From Mikania micrantha (taxonomy: Eukaryota > Streptophyta > Magnoliopsida > Asterales > Asteraceae), in the NCBI GenBank assembly GCA_009363875.1, contig CM018690.1, positions 790,288 to 854,287 on the forward strand: a DNA stretch of 64,000 nucleotides. The letters are read 5' to 3'. Under the pieces are notes generated by a model. That model was given only the letters and a program-made list of their open reading frames with translations. It did no database searches and was not told the DNA's origin. Position numbers and translations under genes: made by a program. Positions 31,836-42,058 of this stretch are shown in pieces (position 1 is the stretch's first letter; each line of letters opens with the position of its first letter).

Positions 31836-34502
31836 CTGAGAAGTCATGCAAAAATCAAGTCAACACATGGTTGGTGAGTTCATATGGTTTTATGATTTGA
31901 AAATGATTTGAAAACCTCTTTTGGTAAAGACCCTAACCTCATTAACTCCACATGTAATATCCACATCGGTATGCTTATATATAGGGAATCACGAAAAGGT
32001 CAAGCCCAGACGCTATCCCACCACATACTAATATGCATATGACACTGTTGTTAATAATAATTAAGCATTTTTACCCAACACCTCTGATTTAGATTATGAT
32101 CTCCAAAACTTGATTTACCTTTGATTCCCTTGATTTTGATCATAGATAAATGATTTCTCAAAATCAGTGATAGTAAATAAAATGTTAAATATTTAATAAA
32201 ATAAATAAATAAACATTTAAATACAACTAAGACATGTTAATTGGGCATTATTTGACCCAATCAATTAGACTTAGTTGTTGGTGGTTGTCCAAGTTGTAAC
32301 CTCTCACACGTGACCCATGTCAGGCATAACTCACAAGGAGTACTCCTGAACTGAACGGGATTTTAATGTTTTTGCCCTTACAGCTTGACCCAAAGGTCTT
32401 CTGTACATGCGGGGACTTTAAGGATATCCTTTGATTCTTGATCTCCTGATTCTCATGATTTTGACTTTGATAAAGATTTCAATGATTGTTCACGTTGTTG
32501 CCCGTATAGCCTGACTACAAGAGTCTTCTATACCTGAAGGGACTTTAGATGTGTGTTACACGTGGTCTTGATTCCATATACAACTGACATCCACCTTGAC
32601 TTGAGTATTAATGAGTTCATTAGATCATAATGATTTCATCATTTCAATGATTCACACACATTTATGATTCTTGATTCCCTGAGTCTCTTGATTCTTGATT
32701 CTTTGAATTCCCATGATTTCCAATGATAATTGATTTGATTATGATTCTTGTGTCTCAGATCGCACACTGAGTTGTGATTCCCTTGAATATGATCTCTTGA
32801 TTTTGTTCATTTGGTTTCACTTTGAATTTAGGTTATTGAATTTGAACTTGATAGACTAAAGGTTGATTTAGAATTTAATTTAAGGTATTACTCATAAGAG
32901 TACTTAAATTCAATTGATAACTTGATCTGTTTAATTATTTCCTAGACAGGAGTCTAGGAGTATAAACAACATATATATGTAAAACATATAATATATAAAA
33001 GCATTTAAATAAACAGTTTAAATAAAACAGTTTACGCATGCTTCTCAGCCCCGCGTTTTTAAAACAAAAATGTTTAGAAAAGGGGCAATGAACTCACCTG
33101 TGTTGTTGTGGAAATGATTCACAAAAGAGAATGCGCGCTCTTTGACTGTAGCTTAGGTATCTTTATCACCTGAATTAATTTAAGAAGATTCGTAGACGAT
33201 AAGTATATATATTAGACGTCATAACTGGGGTTTGGTCTCGGTGTGCGACTAAGTGTCCTATGATACTAATATGTTCCTATGATTTCATCTAACTAAGTTA
33301 AGCTTATTACCCTTAAGTAACCTTAATCCCACAATATCACTTAAAGTCCACAACTAAGACATTTTCAATTTACTTTATTTTAAGTTAAATCTTTAATTAA
33401 GAAAATCATTTAATTAATTTAATAGAATTTATAAATCACTTACCTTTATTAAAACATAATGAAATTTAAGAACATAAGTTTATACATGATGAGCTTAGAA
33501 TAATCCCATTGGGCCTGTCTAGGCCTGTTATTAGCCTCTGATTTACCCGTATGTCCATGAGTGTCTTGAACTCGAGTAATGTTTCACATAAACTCTGATT
33601 TAGGTTTTTAGGACGATCGCTAGCATCTCGTGTTAGTGAAAACCCTAATCTAGGGTTTTTCCTTAATACTTTCTTGTGTTTTAGGCTACTCCACTTGATT
33701 TTACAAGGAAATCCCGATGTGTTATCTAATCAAATGTATGTTAGCAGTCCACATGTAATTGTGGGCATGATTAAGAAACTCAATTTCTTTAGAACACTAA
33801 GTCACTCCCACGCACACACACCCATTACGCATGCATGCAAAGGTGACCACACCCATGTGCAACTTAACCTACCCTTAATGTTTTAGAAAACCCTAGTTAT
33901 CCATGCATACACACACATGGCCGAATCCATGCATGCACACACACACATGTTTCACACATGTGTACGAGTAATTAGACCCATACCTACATGCTAGTACATA
34001 TCAAACTCACATATGTATCCCACCCAACGTTTACGGTTTTGTGGAGCGACCTAATCAACCTATTGATTTGTCGAATGATTCCATGAGCGAATGCGTATGG
34101 CCGAATGTGGCCTGATCGAATGAAGGTTGGTTGTCGAAAGAGCATTTGGCGAATGAGGTCCCATTCTGAACTTATGCCATTCGACGAATGAGAGAGGGGA
34201 GTATGGAGTCATTCGATCCTCTGGTTCGGCGAAGGAGGCAGGCCGATTGAGCCAAGCCATTCGGCCGAATGTAGCCAAAAGCTAGCCATTCGCCGGGCTG
34301 TGCAGTTCATTCGACCGAACTGGTTTCGAGCAAGAACAGCCATGGTTCTTTGATCCATTGACTAACCTAAGGTGCACAACAAACTCCTAAGTGGCTGTGG
34401 TGGTGTTCCCCTAAGGTTTTAAAGCTCGAAATCACCTATAGAGGGTAGGCGGCCATGAGGGTTTCAAAACCCTAAAACCGCAACTAAAACATGATTTTTT
34501 AC
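31836..34502 (-). other. E3 predicted LTR leader introns (two) with 72-nt middle exon
   Basis: Minus-strand sites in the 5' LTR: donor 1 TTCGAG|GTAAAA (intron from 34502), acceptor AATTCAG|G ending at 33170, exon 33098-33169, donor 2 CACAG|GTGAGT (intron from 33097), acceptor TTCTCAG|G ending at 31836, with CTCAC as a possible branch point some 40-50 nt upstream. The same set is at 25720, 24388, 24315 and 23054 in the 3' LTR. Splicing is inferred from GT-AG borders shared with E1, E2, E4, E5 and E6. Confidence 0.55.
34065..34327 (-). repeat. ATTCG/CGAATG motif array in E3 LTR
   Basis: About 18 copies of (C)ATTCG or CGAAT(G), often as the near-palindrome ATTCGNCGAATG. It lies inside predicted intron 1, where E2 and E5 have CGAACC arrays. 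The other LTR copy is at 25283-25545. Confidence 0.7.
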
Positions 34503-35383
34503 CTCGAATTTGCTGGACAAAATCACAGATCCTTTGTACTTTCGTGATCTACAAGTTGAGAGGGTCGTTTAGACACCAAAATGGGTCGATTTCGTGAAGA
34601 AATGAAGTAGAAATCTTAGAGAGAAGTGGGGTTTTCTAGTGAGAGAAAGGGATGAACGATTTTGGGAGTTGGTGGCTGGTTTGGTGTGGTGGTTGAGGGT
34701 TTAATTGCCTCATTAAATGAGGGTAAATACCCGGGTACGTTCGGCTTCGTTCGGTTTCGCGTGGTTTTGCGTAAAAATGTCAGTTTCGCGTCGTTTTCGT
34801 TACCAAACGACTCGATTATAAAATAGATTTCATAAAATTATTTTAGGTTGTGATTCCTAATAAATTAACTAAATATCTTTTATTTATTTAAATTTCAAAA
34901 ATATTTATTTAGCGTTTAAATCGAATCGCGCGGTCATCGCGCGTATTTGTTCGAATCAAATACGACGATAACTACACTTTTCAACATTGTTTTCTAATTA
35001 TTGAATATCATTCAGAACGTTAAACTTTCAGATTTATTCGTACAGATCGTCACCTATACGAATAATATGTCGGTTTAGCATTCACGTAACAATATTCGTG
35101 TTGTTTTGTCTTGTAAGGCCTCACATACGTTAATACATAATAAGATCCTAACAAATAAATCACATGATGATTCTGTGTTGCCAGATAATTATCTGACTCA
35201 AGAACCATTGTTCTGAACTGATTTCTCTGAAATGACTGTGAATTCCCTGTTCTGATAACATGATTTGATACTGAACTTGATATGAATATGAAATATACTG
35301 AATTACATGAAAATTGTACCTGATTACTGTTCACGCACTGTTACGATCACTGTTCCGGTGACGGTTCCGGCACTGATGTTACA

Positions 35384-36525
35384 TCCAGGCTTTGAAGATT
35401 CCCAGTTTCCTGATCATGTGTACAAGTTAGACAAAGCTCTCTATGGTCTTCATCAAGCACCGTGAGCGTGGTATGCCATACTTACTGATCACCTGCCTGC
35501 AAATGGATATACCCGTGGAGCCATTGATCAAAGTTTGTTCGTTCGCAAGGATAAGGATGATTTAATACTCGTCCAAGTCTATGTGGATGACATTATATTC
35601 GGCTCCACAAGCTCAGCGTTGTGCCAAGAATTTGAGGGGGTAATGAAGAAGAAGTTTGAGATGAGCGCGATGGGAGAAATGACCTTCTTTCTAGGTCTAC
35701 AGGTGAAGCAAGATTCTAAGGGTGTGCTGATTCACCAAGGAAAATATGTCACAGACATTTTGAACAAGTTCAAAATGATGGAGTCAAAACCGGCATCCAC
35801 TCCCATGGCTGCTCGCCCTGTCTTGACTTTGGATTCGAAAGGTGAAGATGTTGATCAACACCTCTATCGCTCGATGATTGGTTCTCTGATGTATCTGACT
35901 GCTAGTCATCCAGACATCATGTTCTCAGTATGTCAGTGTGCCAGATATCAGGCAAATCCGAAGGCATCTCACCTTATAGCTGTCCAGAGAATCTTTCGGT
36001 ACCTAGTCGGGAAGCATAGACTCGGTCTTTGGTACCCAAAGAACTCTGAGTTTCGACTATTTGCATACTCAGACAGTGACTTTGGTGGATGTAACCTAGA
36101 TAGGAAGTCAACCACCAGTGGGTGTCAGTACCTGGGAGATCGCCTTGTCTCATGGCAATGCAAGAAGGAAACCACTGTATCCACATCTACTGCAGAAGCA
36201 GAATATGTTGCTGCTTCCAGTTGCTGCTCTTAGGTTATCTGGATGCAACAACAACTCCTCGATTAACGGTTTGAACTTTCTTGACTCTCCTATTTATTGT
36301 GACAATGAAGCAGCCTTACAGATCGTCAAAAATCCGGTACAACACTCCAAAACTAAACATATTGACATCCGGATTCACTTCATCCGTGACTGTTTCGAAC
36401 GGAAATTAATTCATCTTGAAAAGGTCCACACGGATGACAATCTAGCGGACCTTTTCACAAAACCCTTCGACACAGCACGCTTTCATCACTTGCTTGCCTC
36501 TCTCAAACTAATAAGTTTCAATTAA
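35384..36525 (+). pseudogene. Copia pol pseudogene, 3' part (RT end, RNase H)
   Basis: RT resumes right after E3 (P-G-F-E-D-S-Q-F), with Y-G-L-H-Q-A-P then a stop at 35463 (CGA to TGA type), and the polymerase motif Y-V-D-D at about 35580-35592. RNase H follows with S-D-S-D-F-G-G and T-A-E-A-E-Y. There is a stop at 36231 (CAG to TAG type) and a 1-bp insertion near 36263. The C-terminal part (Y-C-D-N-E-A-A, K-T-K-H-I-D) is in the third frame and ends at 36525. Confidence 0.9.
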
Positions 36526-36585
36526 AAGCATTTTTGTAAATACATTAAAATTTGTGTCCTAATCTGTTCACAAATTTAGGGGGAG
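36526..36585 (+). other. Internal TTTAGGGGGAG tract after Copia pol
   Basis: CAAATTTAGGGGGAG at 36571-36585 resembles the true polypurine tract (GTCTAGGGGGAGTT) at 41671-41684. A further copy, CAAGTTTAGGGGGAGTT, is at about 36769-36785. Confidence 0.6.
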
Positions 36586-36752
36586 AAAATTTACAAAACA
36601 ACAAAAAGATTTTTCGTTCTTTGAGTCAAAATTTACAAAACAACAAAAAGATTTTTCATTCTTTGAGTCAAAATTTACAAAACAACAAAAAGATTTTTCG
36701 TTCTTTGAGTCAATATTTACAAAACAACAAAAAGATTTTCGGTCTTTGAGTC
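36586..36752 (+). repeat. 42-bp tandem repeat, four copies
   Basis: Units at 36586-36627, 36628-36669, 36670-36711 and 36712-36752 (last one 41 bp), differing by a few bases. The unit length is a multiple of three, so a short frame through it repeats the peptide N-L-Q-N-N-K-K-I-F-x-S-L-S-Q, but there is no sign that it is a gene. It is flanked by two polypurine-like tracts. Confidence 0.9.
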
Positions 36753-36785
36753 AGTCTAAGATGATCTACAAGTTTAGGGGGAGTT

Positions 36786-38270
36786 AAGTTTTCAAACCCT
36801 AAGAAAAGAAGATTCTGCCTCTTGTTATTCAAAGAAAATTACAAAAATATTTTATCTTTTCAAAGTTTAAAAAATACAAAAAGAGTTTATTTGAACAAGC
36901 AAAGTGAATCGATCAAATTGGGAAGTGAAATAATCTCTAAGGATCAAAATTTCACTATCTTAATAAGATTTCTAAGAGAATAACAACTTTGAATATCTAT
37001 TCTATACTAAGAAGTTGAAATAAGTTTTTCAAAACTTAAATAATCAGACTTGATCAAAATTAAAATACATATAAATAGATAAATAAGTGTGAAATTGTGA
37101 TCATTAGATAACTAGAAATGTGTGACAACTATTTGACTTCTTGATTAAATCCTTGAATCAAAACGAGATTGTGTTTTTATAAACTTGAAATTGTGTTTGA
37201 AAAACTCGGGTATTTCCTATGTTTTGTGCAAACAAAGAGCGGGAAATACCTACTGAAGCATCCTATGTTTTGCGTAAGCAAAGAACTGGATGTGTGACGT
37301 TAAGGCCAATGTGTCTTCAGATCAGAATAATAAAAGATGCCAATGAGCACAAGATGATAGAACCCCTTCTTGTTCTTGATTCTAACCTAATAGATCTGTT
37401 CTTTTCTTTTCTCATCTTAAAACTCTTGTCAAAATAATTTGAAGTTTGTTAAAACACAATCAAAGTTTGAAACAAAGGATTTAACAAGACTGATAGGTTG
37501 CATATTAATCTAGTCTTACAGTCTAATTGTTCACAAATTTCCCATAAGATATTTTCAGAAAAACTTGATCATATAACTGATTTTTAAGAGATGGAATAAC
37601 GAGTGGAAATCATTGGTGGGGAATAGCTATTTAAAGGTTGTGCTTCATTAAGAAATTAACTAAGATGGTTAAATTTTGATAACAGATTTGATCCCACAAA
37701 TTTGACCCGACTAAACTTAAACTTGTCAAAGTTTATTTTATTTTATTTTATTTTATTTTATTTTAATTTATTTTATTTTATTTTATTTTAGAAAAGTTAG
37801 AATTTTAAATCGAAATAAGAAAAATAAATAAGTGTGTGTACTCGAAATCAAGTACACGAAATATACGTACTCAAAATGACCCTATAAATAGTCCAACAGC
37901 ATTTAATTTCGAGTACCATAATTTCGTGTACGCAATTTTTCATTTCGACTACAGAAACTCTCTTTTAGAGGCGATCTTGATTTCTAGACTTGATCTCAAA
38001 ATTCCACTCCGGCTATCTTGTAGATCCTCTATAGGCGACCCTAGGTATCAATTTTCATCAAGATTTAACCGTGAAATCGAAAGTTATGGTCAAAATAAGA
38101 TTTCGAGTACGCGATTTTCGTGTACAGAAGGTTTTTGGTCAAATTAACAACGAAATACTTAAAATTGAAAGGCAATTCGTGAATATGTTGGTCGCCTCTC
38201 AATTACGAGTATATTGAACATGATTAGAAAGTCTAAGGAGCCAAAATGATGAATTTGTCAAAGAAAATTT
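36786..38270 (+). other. Noncoding stretch between Copia pol and extra ORF
   Basis: About 1.5 kb rich in AT with no protein domain. It contains a (TTTTA)n microsatellite at 37733-37791 and scattered TTCG(T/A)GTAC motifs from about 37838 on. A duplicated phrase near 37207-37290 (TCCTATGTTTTG followed by GCAAAGA) is seen twice. Nothing else stands out. Confidence 0.6.
37733..37791 (+). repeat. (TTTTA)n microsatellite
   Basis: About eleven TTTTA units with one AATTT interruption. Confidence 0.9.
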
Positions 38271-38272
38271 TG

Positions 38273-38450
38273 AGTACACGAAATGTAAAACTTCGAGTAC
38301 AGATACATTTCGTGTACAACCAGTATTTCGTGTACAGATTGTATTTCGTGTACAGACCACAGTTCGTGTACAAATTTCATTTCGTGTACAGAGTGCATTT
38401 CGTGTACAAAATTTATTTCGTGCACACCTTGGTCTTCGTGTACAGCTCGT
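38273..38450 (+). repeat. TTTCGTGTACA array upstream of the Copia extra ORF
   Basis: Ten or so copies of TTCG(T/A)GTACA with a spacing close to 18-20 bp end about 110 bp before the extra ORF ATG. It is the same motif as the array before gag (17205-17470). Confidence 0.75.
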
Positions 38451-38531
38451 TGTCTCGAGTGAAAATGTTAAGTTCGAGAACAGAACACTCAAGACTTAGA
38501 GAATTTTCAACAAATCCAGTTTTCTTGAACT

Positions 38532-38562
38532 TAAACTAACTTGATCTGTTTGTGTCTTTCAG
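38532..38562 (+). promoter_or_regulatory. Candidate splice acceptor directly before the Copia extra ORF
   Basis: ACTAAC (a strong branch-point match, about 38534-38540), then a pyrimidine-rich TTTGTGTCTTTCAG ending at 38562, then ATG at 38563. With the donor after the primer site (17088) this would give an mRNA in which the extra ORF is the first frame. Inferred, not shown. Confidence 0.6.
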
Positions 38563-41500
38563 ATGGCAGACTTACGGTTCGTGAATGATCACAACATGAC
38601 ACCATTCCTTGGGGAACCTCCAGCGAAACACTCAGAGTTCAAGAGCATGGTGGATGGACTGATCTTGTCGCCCATCAACTATGCGATCATGGAGTATCCG
38701 CCCATTGTGATTGATTTTGTCAGGAGTTTCTGGAACACCGTAGAAGAAAGTACCGATGCGGATGGAAACATTAGTATCGTTGGAAAGATCCAGGGTCATC
38801 CCATCGTTATTTCAGAGCAGATTATCAGAGAATGTCTGCAGTTCAGAGATAAAGATTCTGACCCAGTGGAGCTTGATCAATCTTTGGTGAACCGAACTGT
38901 TTTTCAGATGGGACACGAAGGGGCCTACCCTCCAACAGAAAAGAAACTGCTACATCCCTACTGGAGGTATCTGGCGCACGTAGTGACACAGTGTCTCTCC
39001 GGACGAAAAGGTGGATTCGATGTCCTAAACCAGACTCTTAGCTCCTGTCTGGTGGCTTTATCTCTTGGAATGGATTTTAACTTCTCAAAGATGATCTTCC
39101 TTGACATGCACGCAAATATCAAAGGACGAAGAAAGGAACGGTTCTTGGCATTCCCTCAGTTTGTGCAGATCATCATCAACATGAAGTATCCTTCTCTGAC
39201 TCCCACTCTTGGCACCTTGGAGATCAAGAGAATGCGCGATGACATTTTTGGATACATGAAGATGAACAAGCGCGGGAAAAAGTAGTACATCAGTCAGAGG
39301 CCACTGATAAAGTTTGGACGCTTTGTGGGAGATGACAATGTTGTAGAGGATCAAGGCACTCCTGTTCCCTTTATGGCCGAGGAGCATGATGTCCAAGCTA
39401 CAAGTTCAAGTTCAATAGTTGATAAAGCAGCAGAGGATACTACTCATGAGCCTTCTTCTTCATCAAGCGAAGATTTTGTTCCTGAAAAGCCACCTCCTAC
39501 GAGACAGGAATGAGAAGAAGCACAAGATTTGGACTACACTCTTACGCCTGAGTCATCACCAAAGAAGAAAAGGAAAAAGACGATGGCCAAGAGAACCAGA
39601 GATCCCCGACTTCAGCAGATGTTCTCAAGCTTATCCTTCTCATCTGCTGCATCTATCATATCACAGGCTCCTACACAACCACCTCCATCTACACAACCCA
39701 AGCAACCCACACAACCCAAGCCACCTACAAAAACCAAGCCACCTTCACCACCTCCTGTTACCCAACCTCCTACACTTACACAACCACCTTCACCACCTCC
39801 TATTACCCAACCTCCTACACTTACACAACCACCTTCACCACCTCCCGTTACACAACCTCCTACAGTTACACTACCATCTCCACCACCTCCACCTACACAA
39901 CCTGTAAACCCAAGCAACCTAAACCTTCAGCCAAACCAGCTCAACCCAAACTAGTTATCAAAATTCCAACCACTCGTCCATCTACCACTACCCTTCCACA
40001 TACCAAAACTCAATCATCTCCACCTCACTCAAGCGGTGACAAAGGAAAATCTCCTTTGCACGCTGACTCACCTTATGAGCCGAAACATGTGCCTGTCGAT
40101 CTCGTGGGCTTGAAGGATCAAGTTTTCAAACTTGAGAAGGATTCTGAATGCAAGGACGGTCTTATCCGAAATTTGCAAGAAGGGATGACAAAGATATGTA
40201 GCAAACTGAACAAGTATCATGGAGAGATCAAGGCTCACAGAAAGTTCATCAGATGTCTATTGATAGAGAACCATGAGATGAAGAAGGACATCAAAAGGCT
40301 TAAAGGAGAGGAAGTTCCAGAGTCCGATGATGAATACATAGATGATATCTTTCATGACAGTGATGATGACAGTGATGATAGTGACGATGATGATGGTGAT
40401 GATAAGAGGGAAAAGGATCAGAAAGAAAAGGAGGATGACAAAGATGATAAGGATGATAAAGACAAGAAAGAAGATGATCCATCCGTCAAAAGGGATCAGG
40501 GACCCCCAGATAACAAGGATCAGGGGGAGCAACTGGAAATCCATCCTCGTCAGGAAAGTCCCCTGGTCTCTATGATGATCTTTTTGGAGATATTCCTGAC
40601 GACATCTTGTTTGGCGACTGTGTTCAACCTGATGAAACATCAGGAGCTGGCCTTGATAGCTGGTTAGATGACTTACCGGAGGAGTTTGACTATGAGTGGC
40701 CCGGTGAAGAAGCTAAGGAAGGAGCCAAATCCTCTGCAGGGGCATCTGTAGAGGAAGAACCAGAAAACATCATACTTGGCAACGTCTCATCCGATCATTA
40801 TATTGATTATTTGTGTGCCCACAAATACATTGATGCATTGGGACAGGAGGTCACCTCACTTCATGAAGTAATTGTCAGTTGGTTTGATAAAAAGAAGGAT
40901 TGGACACCATCTCCTCCTGTGAGTAAAGACACTTGGTTTAAGGAGATGAGTGACAAACATCCAGAGCATACGTTTATTTCAGATGACAGAAACATGTTCG
41001 CTGTTCGCAACGACAGATCAGAAGTGTGTTGCTGGATGTACGATAAAGAAAGAGACATTTACCTAGTCAAGAGAAGAAACGGAAAGGTCGAGTTCTTCAA
41101 GAAACCTCTAGATTTTTGCACACTGCCCAAGGTTGATATACGAAGCATAAACAGAGCAATGTTCTTCAACCTTTCCAAGGACTCACAGGCTGACTTATTC
41201 ACCAAATTCATAAAAGATCAATGTGAAAAGGACTTCCCAGTGATGCGTAGAGCCAAAGGAAAGCGTTTTGTTTCAAAATGTATTGTTGATCCAAAGACGA
41301 AAAAGCCATGGGTATACTACAAGTATCCTCCACCTCATGTCGAGCAAGCGGTGACCGTTTCCCAAAGAGTTCCTGATAATTCTCTGGCAAACTTCCTATC
41401 TTGGTACTTTGACGATCTAAACCTTGCAGCAGTCATTCTCAAAAATAAGGATAATGTTGATGATATCGATATGATCCTTGATCCAATGGATTTACTGAAG

Positions 41501-41662
41501 TACGGGAAGGAAGACAAGATGAAGCTTCACCAATCTCCAATACGAGTATATTCTGGAAATGATGAGGAAGCTAAGCCATTACCTCGTACAGTCGCTTATG
41601 CTATCGAGTTGAAAATTTATGCTGGGGCTGGGCCACATAACGTCACTCTTCCGATCGGATGA
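38563..41662 (+). pseudogene. Copia extra ORF (env-position ORF), broken
   Basis: The start MADLRFVNDHNM matches a domain I recall from many unnamed Asteraceae proteins tied to Copia elements. One frame runs 38563 to about 39900 with stops at 39283 and 39511. Frame changes near 39895-39915 and 40540-40565 lead to the final frame ending 41662, 22 bp before the 3' LTR. Layout: conserved N-terminal domain (about 240 residues), Ser-rich part, basic cluster K-K-K-R-K-K near 39560, Pro/Thr/Gln repeats (39670-39900), coiled-coil-like part (40080-40310), Asp/Glu/Lys-rich tract (40320-40480), then a 340-residue C-terminal domain with many aromatic residues. I see no clear signal peptide or transmembrane segment, so calling it an envelope gene is not supported. 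Function unknown. Confidence 0.8.
39670..39905 (+). repeat. Proline-rich coding repeat in the Copia extra ORF
   Basis: A unit of about 54 bp encoding T-Q-P-P-S-P-P-P-x-T-Q-P-P-T-L is repeated three times (39745-39895), preceded by shorter T-Q-P-K-Q-P units. Confidence 0.85.
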
Positions 41663-41670
41663 CTTCGCCA

Positions 41671-41684
41671 GTCTAGGGGGAGTT
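41671..41684 (+). promoter_or_regulatory. Copia polypurine tract
   Basis: GTCTAGGGGGAGTT directly before the 3' LTR, 8 bp after the stop of the extra ORF. Confidence 0.88.
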
Positions 41685-42058
41685 TGTAGAGCCCACTACA
41701 CGATGAAGACTGACAAAGTCAACGCAGAAGAGTCAACGCTTAGAGCTTTTTGACAGTTTTCGTGTACATTCACTTCAAGTACACGATTTGTTCGTGTACT
41801 CGAACTTTTTGTATTTGATTTCGTGTACTCCTAGGCCTAGTATAAATAGACGTATTTTGTACAGGTTTAGGTGGGAATCCCGAGGCACTTGCTCTCTAGA
41901 CGTATTGAGGCACTTGTACTCGAAATTTTCAGTATTTATAAAAGTTTGCATTTTTCTTAGTGCTTTCTTGATTCTAACTTGGATTCCGCACTCGTTAGAG
42001 ATCATTGATGATGATTATGAAGATAAAGTTTGGTTCTTGATCCGTTTTCAGACCTACA
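41685..42058 (+). repeat. Copia 3' LTR (374 bp)
   Basis: TGTAGAGCCC to ACCTACA, same length as the 5' LTR with 14 differences by eye. The flank tgtta follows. Confidence 0.94.

Larger units (their letters stand above)
22701..35383 (-). mobile_element. E3: nearly intact Ty3/gypsy chromovirus inside Copia RT
   Basis: 12,683 bp on the minus strand, with exact TCCAG duplications and two LTRs of equal length (3901 bp each: 22701-26601 and 31483-35383). I count about 22 LTR differences by eye, so the insertion is recent. The internal region holds one gag-pol unit with a single 1-bp deletion. The MIRMPPRRQ gag start links it to E2 and E5. There is no extra ORF before gag. Confidence 0.96.
31483..35383 (-). 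repeat. E3 5' LTR (3901 bp)
   Basis: Second copy of 22701-26601, offset 8782, no length difference. Antisense or short frames of 70-94 residues recur in both LTRs because of this duplication and are not called. Confidence 0.95.
16676..42058 (+). mobile_element. Ty1/Copia element, SIRE/Maximus-like, with 3' extra ORF; hosts E3
   Basis: LTRs of equal length, 374 bp (16676-17049 and 41685-42058), differ at 14 sites by eye. The flanks tgcta (16671-16675) and tgtta (42059-42063) are a target duplication with one change. Order is gag, protease-integrase-RT-RNase H (Copia order), a 2-kb noncoding stretch, a long extra ORF, polypurine tract. Without E3 it would be about 12.7 kb. The SIRE/Maximus assignment rests on size, the second zinc knuckle and the extra ORF between pol and the 3' LTR. 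Several stops are C-to-T type, so it is dead but not old. Confidence 0.92.

Noticed and set aside
36552..36749. 65-residue frame with a four-times repeated peptide
   Set aside because: It follows from a 42-bp tandem repeat whose length is a multiple of three. No sign of selection or a domain.
36586..36752. Regular repeat that could suggest a CRISPR array
   Set aside because: The units are directly adjacent with no unique spacers, and the sequence is a plant retroelement.
38563..41662. Calling the Copia extra ORF an envelope gene
   Set aside because: I see no signal peptide, transmembrane segment or fusion-like motif; only its position is env-like.
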